From Microbacterium sp. ABRD28 (GTDB lineage Bacteria > Actinomycetota > Actinomycetes > Actinomycetales > Microbacteriaceae): DNA of 64,000 nt. The stretch lies in assembly GCF_003850245.1 (NCBI RefSeq), contig NZ_CP031015.1:2418001-2482000 (forward strand), given 5' to 3'. This document shows, piece by piece, positions 31,505-42,013 of this stretch. The notes under the pieces were generated by a model. That model had not been told where the DNA came from. It searched no databases and saw nothing but the letters and a program-made list of their open reading frames with translations. The translations under genes and the position numbers were made by a program. Within the stretch, counting starts at the first letter, position 1. Each line of letters starts with the position of its first letter.

Positions 31505-34384
31505 CTAGGCGAACGCCTCGATGGGCGGGCAGGCGCAGGTGAGGTTGCGGTCGCCGTAGGCCTGGTCGATGCGGCGCACCGGCGGCCAGTACTTCGTGCG
31601 CACCAGCGCGCGCACCGGATACACCGCTTCCTCACGCGAGTAAGGATGCCGCCACTCGGCGTCGACGATCGCCTCGGCCGTGTGCGGGGCGTTCACCAGC
31701 GGGTTGTCGTCGGCGGGCCATTCGCCGTCGGCGACGCGCGTCGCCTCGGCACGGATGGCGATCATCGCGTCGATGAACCGATCGATCTCGGCGAGATCCT
31801 CCGACTCGGTGGGCTCGACCATGAGGGTCCCCGCGACAGGGAACGACATCGTCGGGGCGTGGAAGCCGTAGTCGATCAGACGCTTGGCCACGTCGTCCAC
31901 GGTCACACCGGTCGCCTCGCGGAGCGGGCGGAGATCGAGGATGCACTCGTGCGCGACGAGTCCGCCCTCCCCGGTGTAGAGCACCGGGAAGTGATCGCGC
32001 AGGCGCGCCGCGATGTAGTTCGCGGCGAGCACCGCCGACGCCGTCGCCCGCGTGAGGCCCTGCTCCCCCATCATCCGGATGTAGGCCCACGAGATCGGCA
32101 GGATCCCTGCCGATCCGTGCGGCGCCGCCGACACCGCACCTCCTTCGAACCGGAAGCCGCCGGCGTGATCGGCCCACTGCGAGAACGGGTGCGACGGCAG
32201 GTAGGGCGCGAGGTGCGCCTTCGCCGCCACCGGCCCGACGCCCGGGCCGCCCCCGCCGTGCGGGATCGCGAACGTCTTGTGCAGGTTCAGGTGCGACACA
32301 TCGCCCCCGAGGTCGCCGAAGCGCGCGTAGCCGAGGAGTGCGTTGAGATTCGCCCCGTCGATGTACACCTGGCCCCCGGCGTCGTGCACGGCCTGGGTGA
32401 TCTCCAGCACGTCGTGCTCGTACACTCCGTGCGTCGACGGGTAGGTGATCATGAGCGCCGCGAGCTCGTCGGCGTGCGCGGCGACCTTGGCGCGCAGGTC
32501 GTCGAGGTCGACGTTCCCGGCCTCGTCGCACGCCACGACGACCACCCGCATGCCGGCGAGCACCGCCGAGGCGGCGTTCGTGCCGTGCGCGGACGACGGG
32601 ATGAGGCACACCACGCGTCGTTCATCGCCGTTCGCGCGATGCCATCCGCGGATCGCCAACAGCCCCGCGAGCTCACCCTGCGACCCGGCGTTCGGCTGCA
32701 GCGAGACCGCGTCGTACCCGGTGAGCTCGGCCAGCCAGCTCTCCAGCTGCTCGATGAGCGCCGCGTACCCGTGCACGTCGTCTGACGGGGCGAACGGGTG
32801 CACGCGGGCGAACTCGGGCCATGACACCGCCGCCATCTCGGTGGCGGCGTTGAGCTTCATCGTGCACGAGCCGAGCGGGATCATGCCGCGGTCCAGGGCG
32901 TAGTCGCGGTCGGCGAGCTGATGCAGGTAGCGCATCATCGCCGTCTCGCTCCGGTGCTGCGAGAAGACCGGATGCTGCAGGTAGGCGTCTTCGCGACGGA
33001 GCGCATCCGGCACACCCCGGAGCCCCTCCACCCCGTCGAGGGCGACGTCACGCACCCCGTCGGGCTCCGCGTCCGGCAGTCCGAACGCCCATGCGACGGC
33101 CGCGAGATCGGCGGGGGTGGTGGTCTCGTCCATCGAGACGCCCACGGTGGCGTCATCCGCCCAGAACAGCTGATATCCCTTCGAACGTGCGCGCTCGATC
33201 ACCCGCTCCGCGGGGCCCGGCGTCACGACCCGGAGCGTGTCGAAGAAGGAGTCCGACACGAGGTTCAGCCCGTACGAGCGCAGCCGTCCGGCGAGTGCCT
33301 CGGTCTTCTGCGCCACCTCGGTGGCGATCGCACGCAGCCCGTCGGCGCCGTGGTACACGGCGTACATCGAGGCCATGACGGCCAGGAGCACCTGGGCGGT
33401 GCAGATGTTCGACGTCGCCTTCTCGCGGCGGATGTGCTGCTCTCGGGTCTGCAGCGACAGGCGATACGCCGGGTGACCGGCGGCATCCTGCGACACGCCG
33501 ACCAGGCGTCCCGGGAGCTGACGCTCGAGACCCTGGCGCACCGCCATGTAGCCCGCGTGGGGGCCGCCGAACCCGAGGGGCACACCGAAGCGCTGCGTCG
33601 TCCCGACGGCGATGTCGGCGCCGAGCGAGCCGGGCGAGGCCAGGAGCGTCAGGGCGAGGAGATCCGCGGCGACGACGGCGAGTCCCCCGCCGACGTGGAC
33701 GGCGTCGATGACCCCCGAAGGATCCCAGACGCGTCCGCTTGCACCGGGATACTGCAGCAGAACGCCGAAGGCGCCGTCGGGCAGTGTCTCCCCACGGGCG
33801 AAGTCACGCTCGACGATCTCGATCCCGACAGCCGAGGCGCGGGCGTGGAGCAGCGCGCGAGTCTGCGGCAGTGCGTCGGCGTCGACGGCGAAGACGTTCG
33901 CGGCGCTCTTGGATGCCCGCCGGGCCAGCAGCATCCCCTCGACCACCGAGGTCGACTCGTCGAGCATCGACCCGTTCGCGATCGCGAGACCGGTGAGGTC
34001 GGAGACCATCGTCTGGAAGTTGATGAGCGCCTCGAGGCGCCCCTGGGAGATCTCGGGCTGGTACGGCGTGTAGGCGGTGTACCAGGACGGGTTCTCGAGC
34101 ACGTTCCGGGCGATCACCGACGGAGTGAACGTGTCGTAGTAGCCGAGCCCGATCATCGGCCGGGCGACCCTGTTCTGCGACGCCAGCGCACGCAGCTCGG
34201 CGAGCGCCTCGGTCTCGGTCGCGGCGGCAGGGATCGACGACGACGCACGCGCCGTGGCCCGGATGGATGCCGGCACGGCGGCGGTGAGCAGAGCGTCGAC
34301 GCTGTCGTAGCCGAGCGTGTCGAGCATGACCGCTTCGGCCGCCGCATCGGTGCCGATGTGCCGTTCGGCGAAGGTCCGCGCCAT
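31505..34384 (-). CDS. gcvP: Glycine dehydrogenase (decarboxylating), P-protein
   Basis: 959 residues, the single-chain length of bacterial GcvP, with both the N- and C-terminal halves. N-terminal half: [31 protein letters not shown] and [15 protein letters not shown]-terminal half: [23 protein letters not shown], and the PLP-lysine motif [17 protein letters not shown]. It decarboxylates glycine and loads aminomethyl onto lipoyl-GcvH. The ATG at 34384 overlaps the gcvH stop by one base (TGATG). It is the last gene of the riboswitch-controlled operon. Confidence 0.97.
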   Translation of the reverse strand: MARTFAERHIGTDAAAEAVMLDTLGYDSVDALLTAAVPASIRATARASSSIPAAATETEALAELRALASQNRVARPMIGLGYYDTFTPSVIARNVLENPSWYTAYTPYQPEISQGRLEALINFQTMVSDLTGLAIANGSMLDESTSVVEGMLLARRASKSAANVFAVDADALPQTRALLHARASAVGIEIVERDFARGETLPDGAFGVLLQYPGASGRVWDPSGVIDAVHVGGGLAVVAADLLALTLLASPGSLGADIAVGTTQRFGVPLGFGGPHAGYMAVRQGLERQLPGRLVGVSQDAAGHPAYRLSLQTREQHIRREKATSNICTAQVLLAVMASMYAVYHGADGLRAIATEVAQKTEALAGRLRSYGLNLVSDSFFDTLRVVTPGPAERVIERARSKGYQLFWADDATVGVSMDETTTPADLAAVAWAFGLPDAEPDGVRDVALDGVEGLRGVPDALRREDAYLQHPVFSQHRSETAMMRYLHQLADRDYALDRGMIPLGSCTMKLNAATEMAAVSWPEFARVHPFAPSDDVHGYAALIEQLESWLAELTGYDAVSLQPNAGSQGELAGLLAIRGWHRANGDERRVVCLIPSSAHGTNAASAVLAGMRVVVVACDEAGNVDLDDLRAKVAAHADELAALMITYPSTHGVYEHDVLEITQAVHDAGGQVYIDGANLNALLGYARFGDLGGDVSHLNLHKTFAIPHGGGGPGVGPVAAKAHLAPYLPSHPFSQWADHAGGFRFEGGAVSAAPHGSAGILPISWAYIRMMGEQGLTRATASAVLAANYIAARLRDHFPVLYTGEGGLVAHECILDLRPLREATGVTVDDVAKRLIDYGFHAPTMSFPVAGTLMVEPTESEDLAEIDRFIDAMIAIRAEATRVADGEWPADDNPLVNAPHTAEAIVDAEWRHPYSREEAVYPVRALVRTKYWPPVRRIDQAYGDRNLTCACPPIEAFA

Positions 34385-34764
34385 CACTCGCCCCCCGTGA
34401 GGGCCTCGTAGGCGGCCCGGTCGAGAAGACCCTCGACCGCGGCGGGGTCGACCCGCAGCTTCAGCAGCCACCCGTCCTCGTACGGTGAGGAGTTCACCAG
34501 CGAGGGGTCGTCGACGACCGCGTCGTTGACGGCGACGACGTCGCCCGCGACGGGGGCGTAGAGCTCGCCGACCGACTTGGTCGATTCGATCTCGCCGCAG
34601 ACCTGACCGGCGCTCACGCCGGAGTCGACGACGGGGAGGTCGACGAACACGACGTCGCCGAGTTTGTCGGCGGCGTAGTCGGTGATGCCGACGGTGGCGA
34701 CATCGCCGTCGAGGGCGATCCACTCGTGTTCGGCGGTGTACTTCAGGGCGCTGGTGTCGGTCAT
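34384..34764 (-). CDS. gcvH: Glycine cleavage system H protein
   Basis: 126 residues, the typical H-protein length. The lipoylation site is the Lys of [12 protein letters not shown] (Lys63 or nearby), preceded by GEI and VVFVDLP. It carries the aminomethyl group between the P-, T- and L-proteins. The ATG overlaps the gcvT stop by 4 bp and its stop overlaps the gcvP start by one base, so the three subunits are translated in a coupled fashion. Confidence 0.97.
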   Translation of the reverse strand: MTDTSALKYTAEHEWIALDGDVATVGITDYAADKLGDVVFVDLPVVDSGVSAGQVCGEIESTKSVGELYAPVAGDVVAVNDAVVDDPSLVNSSPYEDGWLLKLRVDPAAVEGLLDRAAYEALTGGE

Positions 34765-35873
34765 TTCTTCCTCCGGTAGAACGGCAGGGCGGTCACAGTG
34801 GCGGGAATGCGGGTGCCCCGCACATCGATGGTCAGTTCGGTGCCGGGAGCGGATGCCGCGGGCGAGACGTACGCCATGGCGATGGGGTGCCCGAGGGTCG
34901 GGCTGAGAGCACCGCTGGTGATTTCGCCGACGCGCGTGTCGCCGGCGAAGACGCCGTAGCCGGCGCGGCCCGCACGACGGCCCTCCGACACGAGCCCGAC
35001 GAGCACGGGTGCGTTCTCATCGACGACAGCTCCCTTCCCCACGAAGTCGGCCTTGTCCGCCGCGACCGCGCGTCCGAGCCCCGCCTGGGCGGGGCGGATG
35101 CCGCGACCGAGCTCGTGGCCGTACAGCGGCATGCCCGCCTCCAGGCGCAGCGTGTCACGCGCGGCGAGTCCGGCGGGCACGAGGCCGAGCGGTGCGCCGG
35201 CTGCGAGGAGCGCGTCCCAGAGTGCCCCCGCTGCGGCGACGGGGACCATCAGCTCGAAGCCGTCTTCGCCGGTGTACCCCGTGCGGGCGACGAAGAGCGG
35301 CGCGCCGTCGAACTCGCCCTGCCGCCAGGCGTAGTAGCCGAGATCGTCGAGGCCCTCGACGCTCACGCCCGCCGCCTCGCGGAGGATCTCCTCGGCGCGA
35401 GGCCCCTGCACCGCCACCAGAGCCGTCTGATCGGTGACGTCCTCGATCCGCGGCACCGACCCGCTGGCGCGCCAGGCATCCGCTCGTCCCGCGAGGGCCG
35501 CGGTCACCGCGTCACGGTTCCCGGCGTTCGCCACGACGAGGAAGTGCTGCTCACCGGTGCGGTAGACGATGACGTCGTCGATGATGCCGCCGTCCTCGGC
35601 CAGGACGAGCGAGTACTTGGCCTTCCCGATCGCCATGGTGGACATCCGGCCGGCGAGCGCGACGTCGAGGAAGCCCGCGGCGTCGCCGTCCTGCACCCAG
35701 ATCTCCGCCATGTGCGAGATGTCGAAGAGCCCCGCGGCGGTGCGCACGGCGTGATGTTCGGCGAGGTCGGAGGTGTAGCGGACCGGCATCAGCCAGCCCC
35801 CGAAATCGGTGAACGACGCGCCCAGCTGGGCGTGTCGATCGTGCAGCGGGCTCTGCCGTGCTGTGTCGTCCAT
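34761..35873 (-). CDS. gcvT: Glycine cleavage system aminomethyltransferase (T protein)
   Basis: 370 residues from an ATG with GGGAG at 6-bp spacing; a GTG 12 codons upstream is inside the riboswitch expression platform and less likely. Motifs are [31 protein letters not shown], the folate-site Asp region and [15 protein letters not shown]. It transfers the methylene of aminomethyl-GcvH to tetrahydrofolate, releasing ammonia. First gene of the gcvT-gcvH-gcvP operon; the glycine riboswitch ends about 55 nt upstream. Confidence 0.97.
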   Translation of the reverse strand: MDDTARQSPLHDRHAQLGASFTDFGGWLMPVRYTSDLAEHHAVRTAAGLFDISHMAEIWVQDGDAAGFLDVALAGRMSTMAIGKAKYSLVLAEDGGIIDDVIVYRTGEQHFLVVANAGNRDAVTAALAGRADAWRASGSVPRIEDVTDQTALVAVQGPRAEEILREAAGVSVEGLDDLGYYAWRQGEFDGAPLFVARTGYTGEDGFELMVPVAAAGALWDALLAAGAPLGLVPAGLAARDTLRLEAGMPLYGHELGRGIRPAQAGLGRAVAADKADFVGKGAVVDENAPVLVGLVSEGRRAGRAGYGVFAGDTRVGEITSGALSPTLGHPIAMAYVSPAASAPGTELTIDVRGTRIPATVTALPFYRRKK

Positions 35874-35927
35874 GGAGTTCTCCCGGTCGGATCGGGTCGA
35901 CACGGTCATCCGTGCCGAAGAACTCCC

Positions 35928-36120
35928 CCTCTGTCATGGACCTGAGAGTTTCGCGCCGGGGCGTACCCGGGCTTTCACCGTCGGCGGATGACGCAGAAAG
36001 CGGCGGCATCCTTTTTCAGAGTCGGCCGGCACGGACGGTACGCGGTACCTGAGAGATTGGCGGGGAGGCTTGCTCCTTCGGTGTTCGGCGCCGTCGGCGC
36101 CGAAGCTCTCCCGTCCGTGT
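35928..36120 (-). promoter_or_regulatory. Tandem glycine riboswitch
   Basis: Transcribed leftward upstream of gcvT. Aptamer 1 (about 36120-36040) shows CGGGAGAGC, CGAAGGAGCAA and AATCTCTCAGG, the conserved P1 and core elements. Aptamer 2 (about 36030-35930) follows after a short linker, with GACTCTG, GGTGAAAGCCCGGG and AAACTCTCAGG. The pair of CTCTCAGG boxes and the order are diagnostic of tandem glycine riboswitches. In actinobacteria these usually turn on gcv genes when glycine is high. Confidence 0.94.
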
Positions 36121-36212
36121 CATGGGCCGGTATGAAGTTGTCTCCCGGCGGGGCCGGTGGGGCCAGCATAGCGGCGCGAGGGGCGTGGGCCCAGACCCCG
36201 CCGAGCGGCGCG

Positions 36213-37394
36213 TCAGCCCAGGCAGTCCCCGGTCGAGACCCGGTCGTTCAGTCCCGAGGCCCCGGCGGCGACCGGTTCGAGTTCGGCGTTGGTCATCGCG
36301 AACCCCCGCGTATCGTCGCCGTCGGCCCGCGCGAAGACGACGCCGGCCACCTCCCCGTCTCCGGTCAGGAGCGGCCCGCCCGAGTTGCCGGGTCGCACCT
36401 CGGCGAAGAGCTGATAGATCTCCCGCGGATTGGCGGTGTCGTCGTAGATGTCGGGAACCGGCACCGTGCCCACCGACAGCACCTCGGCCGGTTTCGCATC
36501 GAAGGGCCCTCCGAGCGGATAGCCCTGCACCTGTGCGGCGCTTCCCGCCGTGAGGGGATCGCTGAGACCGAGCGGGGCGACCCCGAGGCCGTCGACGGCG
36601 ATGACGGCGAGGTCGTCGATCGGGTCGAAGTACACCACGCGCCCCTCGAGGGCCGTGCCCCCGTTGGGCTGCACGACGGGGGTGTCGACGCCGGCCACGA
36701 CGTGGGCGTTGGTGACCACACGGTCGGGAGCGACGACGAAGCCCGATCCCGTCGAGCTCGTGCCGCAGGCGAAGGCGGTTCCCGACACGCGGAGAACGGA
36801 TGCCGCCGCAAGCTCGAGTTCGGGATCGTCCAGCTGGATCGGCGTCGCCGTGCCGGGCGTGACCTCCGGCGTGAGAAGGCCGCCGAGGCGCGGCAGCCCG
36901 TCGTCGGTGACGAAGCTGCGCCACTCACCCAGTGCCTGGGAGACGGGCGCCGGGATCACCCCGTTGATGATCGTCATGACGCGCGACGACGCCACCGCCG
37001 GTCCGAGGACCGGCGCTCCGGTGTTCGCCACGCTCTGGCCGACGAGCGAGAGCGCGAGCGCGGCGACGACGACGCTCACCACGCCGCCGAGGAGCCGGTC
37101 GATGACCCGCAGCTTCACCCGATCCACACCGCGACGAACCATGCCCCCGAGGACCCCGCCGATCGTGCCGCCGAGCACGAGGAGGAGGAATGACGCGGCG
37201 ATGACCACGAGCGGACGCCACTCCTGCCAGGGCCACGCGTCGTTGATGACGGGGGCCAGCCACCAGGCCGCGACGCCCCCGGCGGCGAGCCCGAGAAGGG
37301 TCCCGAGGCTTGCCACGAGACCACGCTGAAGCCCGACGACGAGCGCCACCACCAGCAGGGCGATGAGGAAGAGATCGACGAGCAGCACGGCCAT
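36213..37394 (-). CDS. marP: MarP-like membrane serine protease (CvpA domain plus trypsin-like domain)
   Basis: 393 residues. The first 160 residues form a four-helix CvpA/colicin V-like domain (helices near 3-25, 28-47, 61-83 and 102-122). The periplasmic chymotrypsin-fold protease follows: His in VVTNAHVVAG (about 232), Asp in DPIDDLAVIAV, and Ser in RPGNSGGPLL. A disulfide-forming pair is plausible (the Cys in FACGTS and the Cys near the C-terminus in STGDCLG). The mycobacterial homologue MarP (Rv3671c) maintains intracellular pH and cell-wall homeostasis under acid stress by cleaving the peptidoglycan hydrolase RipA. The start ATG has GAAGG immediately upstream. Confidence 0.92.
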   Translation of the reverse strand: MAVLLVDLFLIALLVVALVVGLQRGLVASLGTLLGLAAGGVAAWWLAPVINDAWPWQEWRPLVVIAASFLLLVLGGTIGGVLGGMVRRGVDRVKLRVIDRLLGGVVSVVVAALALSLVGQSVANTGAPVLGPAVASSRVMTIINGVIPAPVSQALGEWRSFVTDDGLPRLGGLLTPEVTPGTATPIQLDDPELELAAASVLRVSGTAFACGTSSTGSGFVVAPDRVVTNAHVVAGVDTPVVQPNGGTALEGRVVYFDPIDDLAVIAVDGLGVAPLGLSDPLTAGSAAQVQGYPLGGPFDAKPAEVLSVGTVPVPDIYDDTANPREIYQLFAEVRPGNSGGPLLTGDGEVAGVVFARADGDDTRGFAMTNAELEPVAAGASGLNDRVSTGDCLG

Positions 37395-37467
37395 CCTTCG
37401 GCAGGGAGCCACCAGCGTACGGCGCTCGCCTGTGACATCACCGAAGCGGGGCCGCAGGGCGTCGCAT

Positions 37468-37496
37468 TTGCCTTCAGGTCGCAATGACAATAAGAT
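37468..37496 (+). promoter_or_regulatory. nad operon promoter and regulator-site candidate
   Basis: TTGCCT, a 17-bp spacer and TAAGAT form a sigma-A-like promoter. ATGACAA occurs at 37484-37490, overlapping the spacer, and again at 37517-37523, 33 bp apart (about three helical turns). This direct repeat is a possible NrtR target. Confidence 0.5.
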
Positions 37497-37527
37497 GAGA
37501 CCACCTTAGAGTCAGGATGACAAGAAC

Positions 37528-38220
37528 ATGGATCCCGAAGTCGAGGACATCCGCGTGGCGGTGTCGACGGTGATCTTCTCGCTGCGCACGCCCCGGGCGG
37601 GTGACGCGCCCGCGGTCGTCCTCCCGCTCGTCAAGCGCACCCGGGATCCCTTCGAGGGTTTGTGGGCGCTTCCCGGCGGGTGGTTGGGAGCCTGCGAGGG
37701 ACTGGATGCCGCGGCATCCCGCACCCTCGGCGAGACCACGGGTCTCGCTCCGAGCTACCTCGAGCAGCTCTACGCGTTCGGCGCGGTCGACCGCTCCCCC
37801 ACCCGCGTCGTGTCGATCGTCTACTGGGCGCTGCTGCGCCCCGAAGAGGTCTCCGATGTCGAGAACGTCGGGTGGTTCGACGCCGCCGACCTTCCCCGCC
37901 TCGCCTTCGACCACAACGAGATCGTCGAGTACGCCCTGTGGCGCCTGCGCAACAAGGTCGGCTACAGCCGGATCGCCCACGGCCTGCTCGCCGACGAGTT
38001 CACCCTCGCCGAGCTCCGCGAGGTGTACGAGGCGATCCTCGACAGAAAGCTCGACCCCGCGAACTTCCGGCGCCAGGTGGACACCTCCGCCACCCTCATC
38101 CCGACCGACCGGTTCCGCACCGGCAGTCACCGCCCCGCCCGTCTGTACCGCTACAACCGCGATGTGGAGCTCGCCGACCGCGGGCCCCTCTCGCGCTCGC
38201 CCGAAACGAGTGTCCGATGA
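37528..38220 (+). CDS. nrtR: NrtR-type Nudix-related transcriptional regulator of NAD synthesis
   Basis: 230 residues. An N-terminal Nudix-like domain (about 5-140, with LWALPGGWLGACEGLDAAASRTLGE) is followed by a winged helix (about 150-225, with ADEFTLAELREVYEAIL and RFRTGSHRPARLYRY). The Nudix box is degenerate: GX5E is changed and the REUXEE core is replaced by SRTLGETT, as in NrtR proteins that bind ADP-ribose without hydrolysis. NrtR represses nad genes and releases DNA when it binds ADP-ribose or NAD-related ligands. Its stop overlaps the nadA ATG (ATGA), so it is autoregulated with the operon. Confidence 0.93.
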   Translation: MDPEVEDIRVAVSTVIFSLRTPRAGDAPAVVLPLVKRTRDPFEGLWALPGGWLGACEGLDAAASRTLGETTGLAPSYLEQLYAFGAVDRSPTRVVSIVYWALLRPEEVSDVENVGWFDAADLPRLAFDHNEIVEYALWRLRNKVGYSRIAHGLLADEFTLAELREVYEAILDRKLDPANFRRQVDTSATLIPTDRFRTGSHRPARLYRYNRDVELADRGPLSRSPETSVR

Positions 38221-39563
38221 CCACCATCCTCCCCACCCCCGCGCTCCGTGAGCCCGTCGACCCCTCGGTCGATCACGAGATCCAGGCAATCGTGACGGGC
38301 AGATCGACGACCGAGACCTGCGCGACCGATCTCGCCGCCGGCCCCTGGAACTTCGACGCCCGGCCCGGCTACGGGCCGGGATCGTCGATGGGCGATGTGA
38401 TCCCCACCGGTGCGCCGCGCCAGGGCGAGCTCCCCCGCGAGTACCGCGAGGCCTCCGAGGCCGAGCTCGCCGACCGCATCCGCGCCGCCAAAGCCGTCCT
38501 CGGCGACCGGGTCGTCGTGCTCGGCCACTTCTACCAGCGCGAAGAGGTGATCGTCCACGCCGACTACGTCGGTGATTCGTTCCAGCTGGCCAACGCCGCC
38601 CTCGAGCACCCGAGCGCCGAGGCGATCGTGTTCTGCGGCGTGCACTTCATGGCGGAGACCGCCGACCTCCTCTCCCGCCCCGAGCAGGCGGTGATCCTGC
38701 CCAACCTCGCCGCGGGCTGCTCGATGGCCGACATGGCCGACATCGACCAGGTCGAGGAGTGCTGGGAGCAGCTCGCCGACGTCTACGGCGACCTGGACAC
38801 GCCCGATGCGGACGGCTTGGTCCCCGTCATCCCCGTCACCTACATGAACTCCTCCGCCGCGATCAAGGGGTTCGTCGGGCGCCACGGCGGCATCGTCTGC
38901 ACCTCCTCGAACGCGCGCACCGTGCTCGAATGGGCCTTCGCACGAGGGCGCCGGGTGCTCTTCTTCCCCGACCAGCACCTCGGGCGCAACACCGCCAAGG
39001 CGATGGGCGTCCCCCTCGAGCAGATGCCCCTGTGGAATCCGCGCAAGCCGCTCGGCGGCAGCACGACCCGCGAGCTCGAAGACGCCCGCGTCCTCCTGTG
39101 GCACGGGTTCTGCTCGGTTCACCGCCGTTTCACCGTCGACCAGATCGACCGCGCACGCGCCGAGCACCCGGGGGTGCGCGTCATCGTCCACCCCGAGTGC
39201 CCGATGGCGGTCGTCGACGCCGCCGACGAGTCCGGCTCGACCGACTACATCCGTAAGGCCATCCAGGCCGCGACCGAACCGACGACGTTCGCCATCGGCA
39301 CCGAGATCAACCTCGTGCAGCGGCTCGCGGCCGAGCATCCGCAGCACACCATCTTCTGCCTCGATCCCGTGGTGTGCCCGTGTTCGACGATGTACCGCAT
39401 CCACCCGGGCTACCTCGCCTGGGTGCTCGAAGGACTCGTCCGCGGCGAGGTGCAGAACCGGATCACGGTCCCAGCCGACGTCGCAGACCCCGCCCGGGTG
39501 GCTCTCGAGCGGATGCTGGCGGCCAAGCCCCCCGCGGATCCCGGACGGAGCGCCGCCTCATGA
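38217..39563 (+). CDS. nadA: Quinolinate synthase
   Basis: 448 residues. Signature VVLGHFYQREEV (about 101-112) opens the first of three pseudo-repeats; Fe-S ligands are the Cys in AGCSMADMA, CTSSNA and CPCSTMYR. It condenses iminoaspartate with dihydroxyacetone phosphate using a [4Fe-4S] cluster. An N-terminal extension of about 80 residues before the first repeat is longer than in E. coli NadA and typical of actinobacteria. It overlaps nrtR and nadB by 4 bp each. Confidence 0.97.
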   Translation: MTTILPTPALREPVDPSVDHEIQAIVTGRSTTETCATDLAAGPWNFDARPGYGPGSSMGDVIPTGAPRQGELPREYREASEAELADRIRAAKAVLGDRVVVLGHFYQREEVIVHADYVGDSFQLANAALEHPSAEAIVFCGVHFMAETADLLSRPEQAVILPNLAAGCSMADMADIDQVEECWEQLADVYGDLDTPDADGLVPVIPVTYMNSSAAIKGFVGRHGGIVCTSSNARTVLEWAFARGRRVLFFPDQHLGRNTAKAMGVPLEQMPLWNPRKPLGGSTTRELEDARVLLWHGFCSVHRRFTVDQIDRARAEHPGVRVIVHPECPMAVVDAADESGSTDYIRKAIQAATEPTTFAIGTEINLVQRLAAEHPQHTIFCLDPVVCPCSTMYRIHPGYLAWVLEGLVRGEVQNRITVPADVADPARVALERMLAAKPPADPGRSAAS

Positions 39564-41143
39564 CCCGCACGGCACCCACCGTGCACGCCGTGGTCGTCGG
39601 CAGCGGCATCGCCGGCCTCACCGCCGCCCTCCACGCCGTGGAGCGCGGATGCCGGGTGACCCTCGTCACCAAGGACGTCCTCGAGCACGCCAACACCCGC
39701 TACGCCCAGGGCGGCATCGCCGGGGTGATGTTCGGCGACGACCGCGTCGAAGACCACATCCGCGACACGATGACCGCGGGCGCGGGACTCAGCGACCCCG
39801 ACGCCGTCCGCGTCCTCGCCGAGGAGGGGCCCGCGCGCATCCGCGAGCTCATCGCGCTCGGCGTGGCGTTCGATCGCGCACCCGACGGCACCCTCGTGAA
39901 AGGGCTCGAGGCTGCCCACTCGTACCCGCGGATCCTCCACGCGGGAGGGGATGCCACGGGTACCGCCGTCGAGAAGGCCCTCGTCGCGCGTCTGCGCGAG
40001 AGCGGGGTGACGGTGATCGAGCACGCGTTCCTCATCGACCTCGTGGTCGACGCCGCACGCGTCGTCGGCGTCGAGCTGCTCGTCGGCGAGTCCCCCGACG
40101 CGCCGGGTCAGCGGCGCCGGCTCTCCGCCGACGCGGTCGTACTCGCCACGGGGGGCGCCGGCGAACTGTACGCCCACTCCACGAACCCCTCGGTGGCGAC
40201 GGGCGACGGCATCGCCGCCGCGATTCGCGCCGGCGCCGCCGTCGCCGACCTGGAGTTCTTCCAATTCCACCCGACCGTTCTTCCCGAGGACGAGCGGGGC
40301 GAGGCCTTCCTCGTCTCGGAGGCGGTGCGAGGAGAGGGCGCCACGCTCATCGACGACACCGGCCGCCGTTTCGTCCTCGATGTCCACCCCGACGGAGAAC
40401 TCGCTCCGCGCGATGTGGTCGCGGCCGCGATCGCCGACCGGATGACCCTCCAGGGTGGACGCCCGGTGCGACTGGATGCCACGCACCTGCGGCCCACACT
40501 CGCCGAGCGACGCGCGTTCCTGGCTCAGCGCTTCCCGACAATCGACGCCGCCGTGCGCCACCGAGGGTGGGACTGGGCGGCCGAGCCCGTCCCTGTCACG
40601 CCCGCGGCGCATTACCTGATGGGGGGCGTCGTGACCGACCTGAACGGGCGCACCTCCCTTCCCGGCCTGTACGCCGTCGGCGAGGTGGCGCGCACCGGCG
40701 TCCACGGCGCGAACCGGCTTGCCTCGAACTCCCTGCTCGAGGGCGCGGTGTTCGGCGCACGGGCGGGTGACACGATCGCCGTGGACGCTGTGCGCGACTG
40801 GCCGTCCACGCCGGGTGTCGTCCGCAACGTCCCGCCGGCCCTTCCGATCGCCGTGGTCGATCCCGGCCCCTTCGATCGCTCGGCACTGCAGGACCTGCTG
40901 TGGACGCACGCCGGGCTCGTTCGCACCGAGCGGGGTCTGGCCGAGGCAGCCGCCGTCCTCCGAGCCTGGAGCGTGACGGCGTCCGCCGCATCGACCGAGA
41001 GGGACTACGAGGACGCGAACCTCCTCCTCGTCGGCGCGCACCTCGTCGCTGCGGCTCGGGCGCGTCGGGAGTCCGTCGGGGCGCACGTCCGCGCCGACGC
41101 GGCGACGGAGACCGTGCCGGTGGCCCAGGTGGCGTCATGCTGA
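39560..41143 (+). CDS. nadB: L-aspartate oxidase
   Basis: 527 residues, a fumarate reductase/succinate dehydrogenase-type flavoprotein. Motifs: FAD dinucleotide site VVVGSGIAGLTAALHA (about 11-26), NTRYAQGGIAGVM, FFQFHPTVL, the catalytic Arg region SEAVRGEGATLID, and HGANRLASNSLLEG. It oxidises aspartate to iminoaspartate, which NadA uses. The ATG overlaps the nadA stop, and nadC begins seven bases before its own stop. Confidence 0.96.
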   Translation: MTRTAPTVHAVVVGSGIAGLTAALHAVERGCRVTLVTKDVLEHANTRYAQGGIAGVMFGDDRVEDHIRDTMTAGAGLSDPDAVRVLAEEGPARIRELIALGVAFDRAPDGTLVKGLEAAHSYPRILHAGGDATGTAVEKALVARLRESGVTVIEHAFLIDLVVDAARVVGVELLVGESPDAPGQRRRLSADAVVLATGGAGELYAHSTNPSVATGDGIAAAIRAGAAVADLEFFQFHPTVLPEDERGEAFLVSEAVRGEGATLIDDTGRRFVLDVHPDGELAPRDVVAAAIADRMTLQGGRPVRLDATHLRPTLAERRAFLAQRFPTIDAAVRHRGWDWAAEPVPVTPAAHYLMGGVVTDLNGRTSLPGLYAVGEVARTGVHGANRLASNSLLEGAVFGARAGDTIAVDAVRDWPSTPGVVRNVPPALPIAVVDPGPFDRSALQDLLWTHAGLVRTERGLAEAAAVLRAWSVTASAASTERDYEDANLLLVGAHLVAAARARRESVGAHVRADAATETVPVAQVASC

Positions 41144-42003
41144 CGCCGGCGGCGATCGACCGGGTCGTCGCCGCGGCCCTCTCCGAGGACGCACCGTGGG
41201 GCGATCTCACCAGCGCCGCCTTCATCCCCGCGACGGCGACCGCGCGTGCGGAGCTCGTCGCCCGGGAAGCAGGCGTCGCGAGCGGTCTGGCCGTCTTCGC
41301 CTCGGCTTTCCGCCTCACCGACAGCGCGATCACCGTGAGCGTCCTGGTCGAGGACGGCCGTTGGTTCGAGCCCGGCGCTGTGCTCGCGGTCGTCGAAGGG
41401 CCGGCGCGCGGCATCCTGACGGCCGAGCGTGTCGCGTTGAACCTGACCCAGCGGATGTCGGGGATCGCGACCCTGACCGCGCGATACGTCGCCGAGGTGG
41501 CGCACACTCCGGCCCGCATCGCGGACACCCGGAAGACCACGCCGGGCCTTCGCGCGCTCGAGCGCCAGGCGGTGCGCGACGGCGGCGGACACAACCACCG
41601 CTTCTCGCTGTCGGACGCCGTGATGGTCAAGGACAACCATCTGGCCGTCCTCACCGCCGGCGGCGCCTCGGTCACCGACGCCCTCCGCATCGCCATGGCG
41701 AGTCTTCCCCACACCACCCACGTCGAGGTCGAAGTCGACCGTCTCGACCAGATCGAACCCGTTCTCGCCGCACGCGTGGACACGATCATGCTCGACAACT
41801 TCTCGCCGGACGATCTTCGTCGCGGGGTCGCGATCGTCGCCGGTCGCGCCATCGTGGAGGCCTCGGGCGGGGTGTCGCTGGAGACGGTGGGCGCCATCGC
41901 CGAGACCGGCCTCGACGTCATCTCGGTCGGAGCCCTCACGCATTCCGCCCGCGCGTTGGATCTGGGACTGGACATCCGGGTCACGCCGGCGGACGTCGGC
42001 TGA
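41137..42003 (+). CDS. nadC: Nicotinate-nucleotide pyrophosphorylase (carboxylating)
   Basis: 288 residues. Motifs: WGDLTSAAFIP, LTQRMSGIATLTARYV, ADTRKTTPGLRALERQAVRDGGGHNHR, VMVKDNH and VEASGGVSLETVGAIAETGLDVISVGALTHSA. It converts quinolinate and PRPP to nicotinate mononucleotide, the last step of the de novo branch encoded here. The ATG overlaps the nadB stop by seven bases (ATGCTGA). Confidence 0.96.
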   Translation: MLTPAAIDRVVAAALSEDAPWGDLTSAAFIPATATARAELVAREAGVASGLAVFASAFRLTDSAITVSVLVEDGRWFEPGAVLAVVEGPARGILTAERVALNLTQRMSGIATLTARYVAEVAHTPARIADTRKTTPGLRALERQAVRDGGGHNHRFSLSDAVMVKDNHLAVLTAGGASVTDALRIAMASLPHTTHVEVEVDRLDQIEPVLAARVDTIMLDNFSPDDLRRGVAIVAGRAIVEASGGVSLETVGAIAETGLDVISVGALTHSARALDLGLDIRVTPADVG

Positions 42004-42013
42004 TGGACGCGTG

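Noticed and set aside
31505..34723. Apparent 1072-residue GcvP
   Set aside because: The extension overlaps gcvH in another frame. The conserved GcvP start is at 34384.
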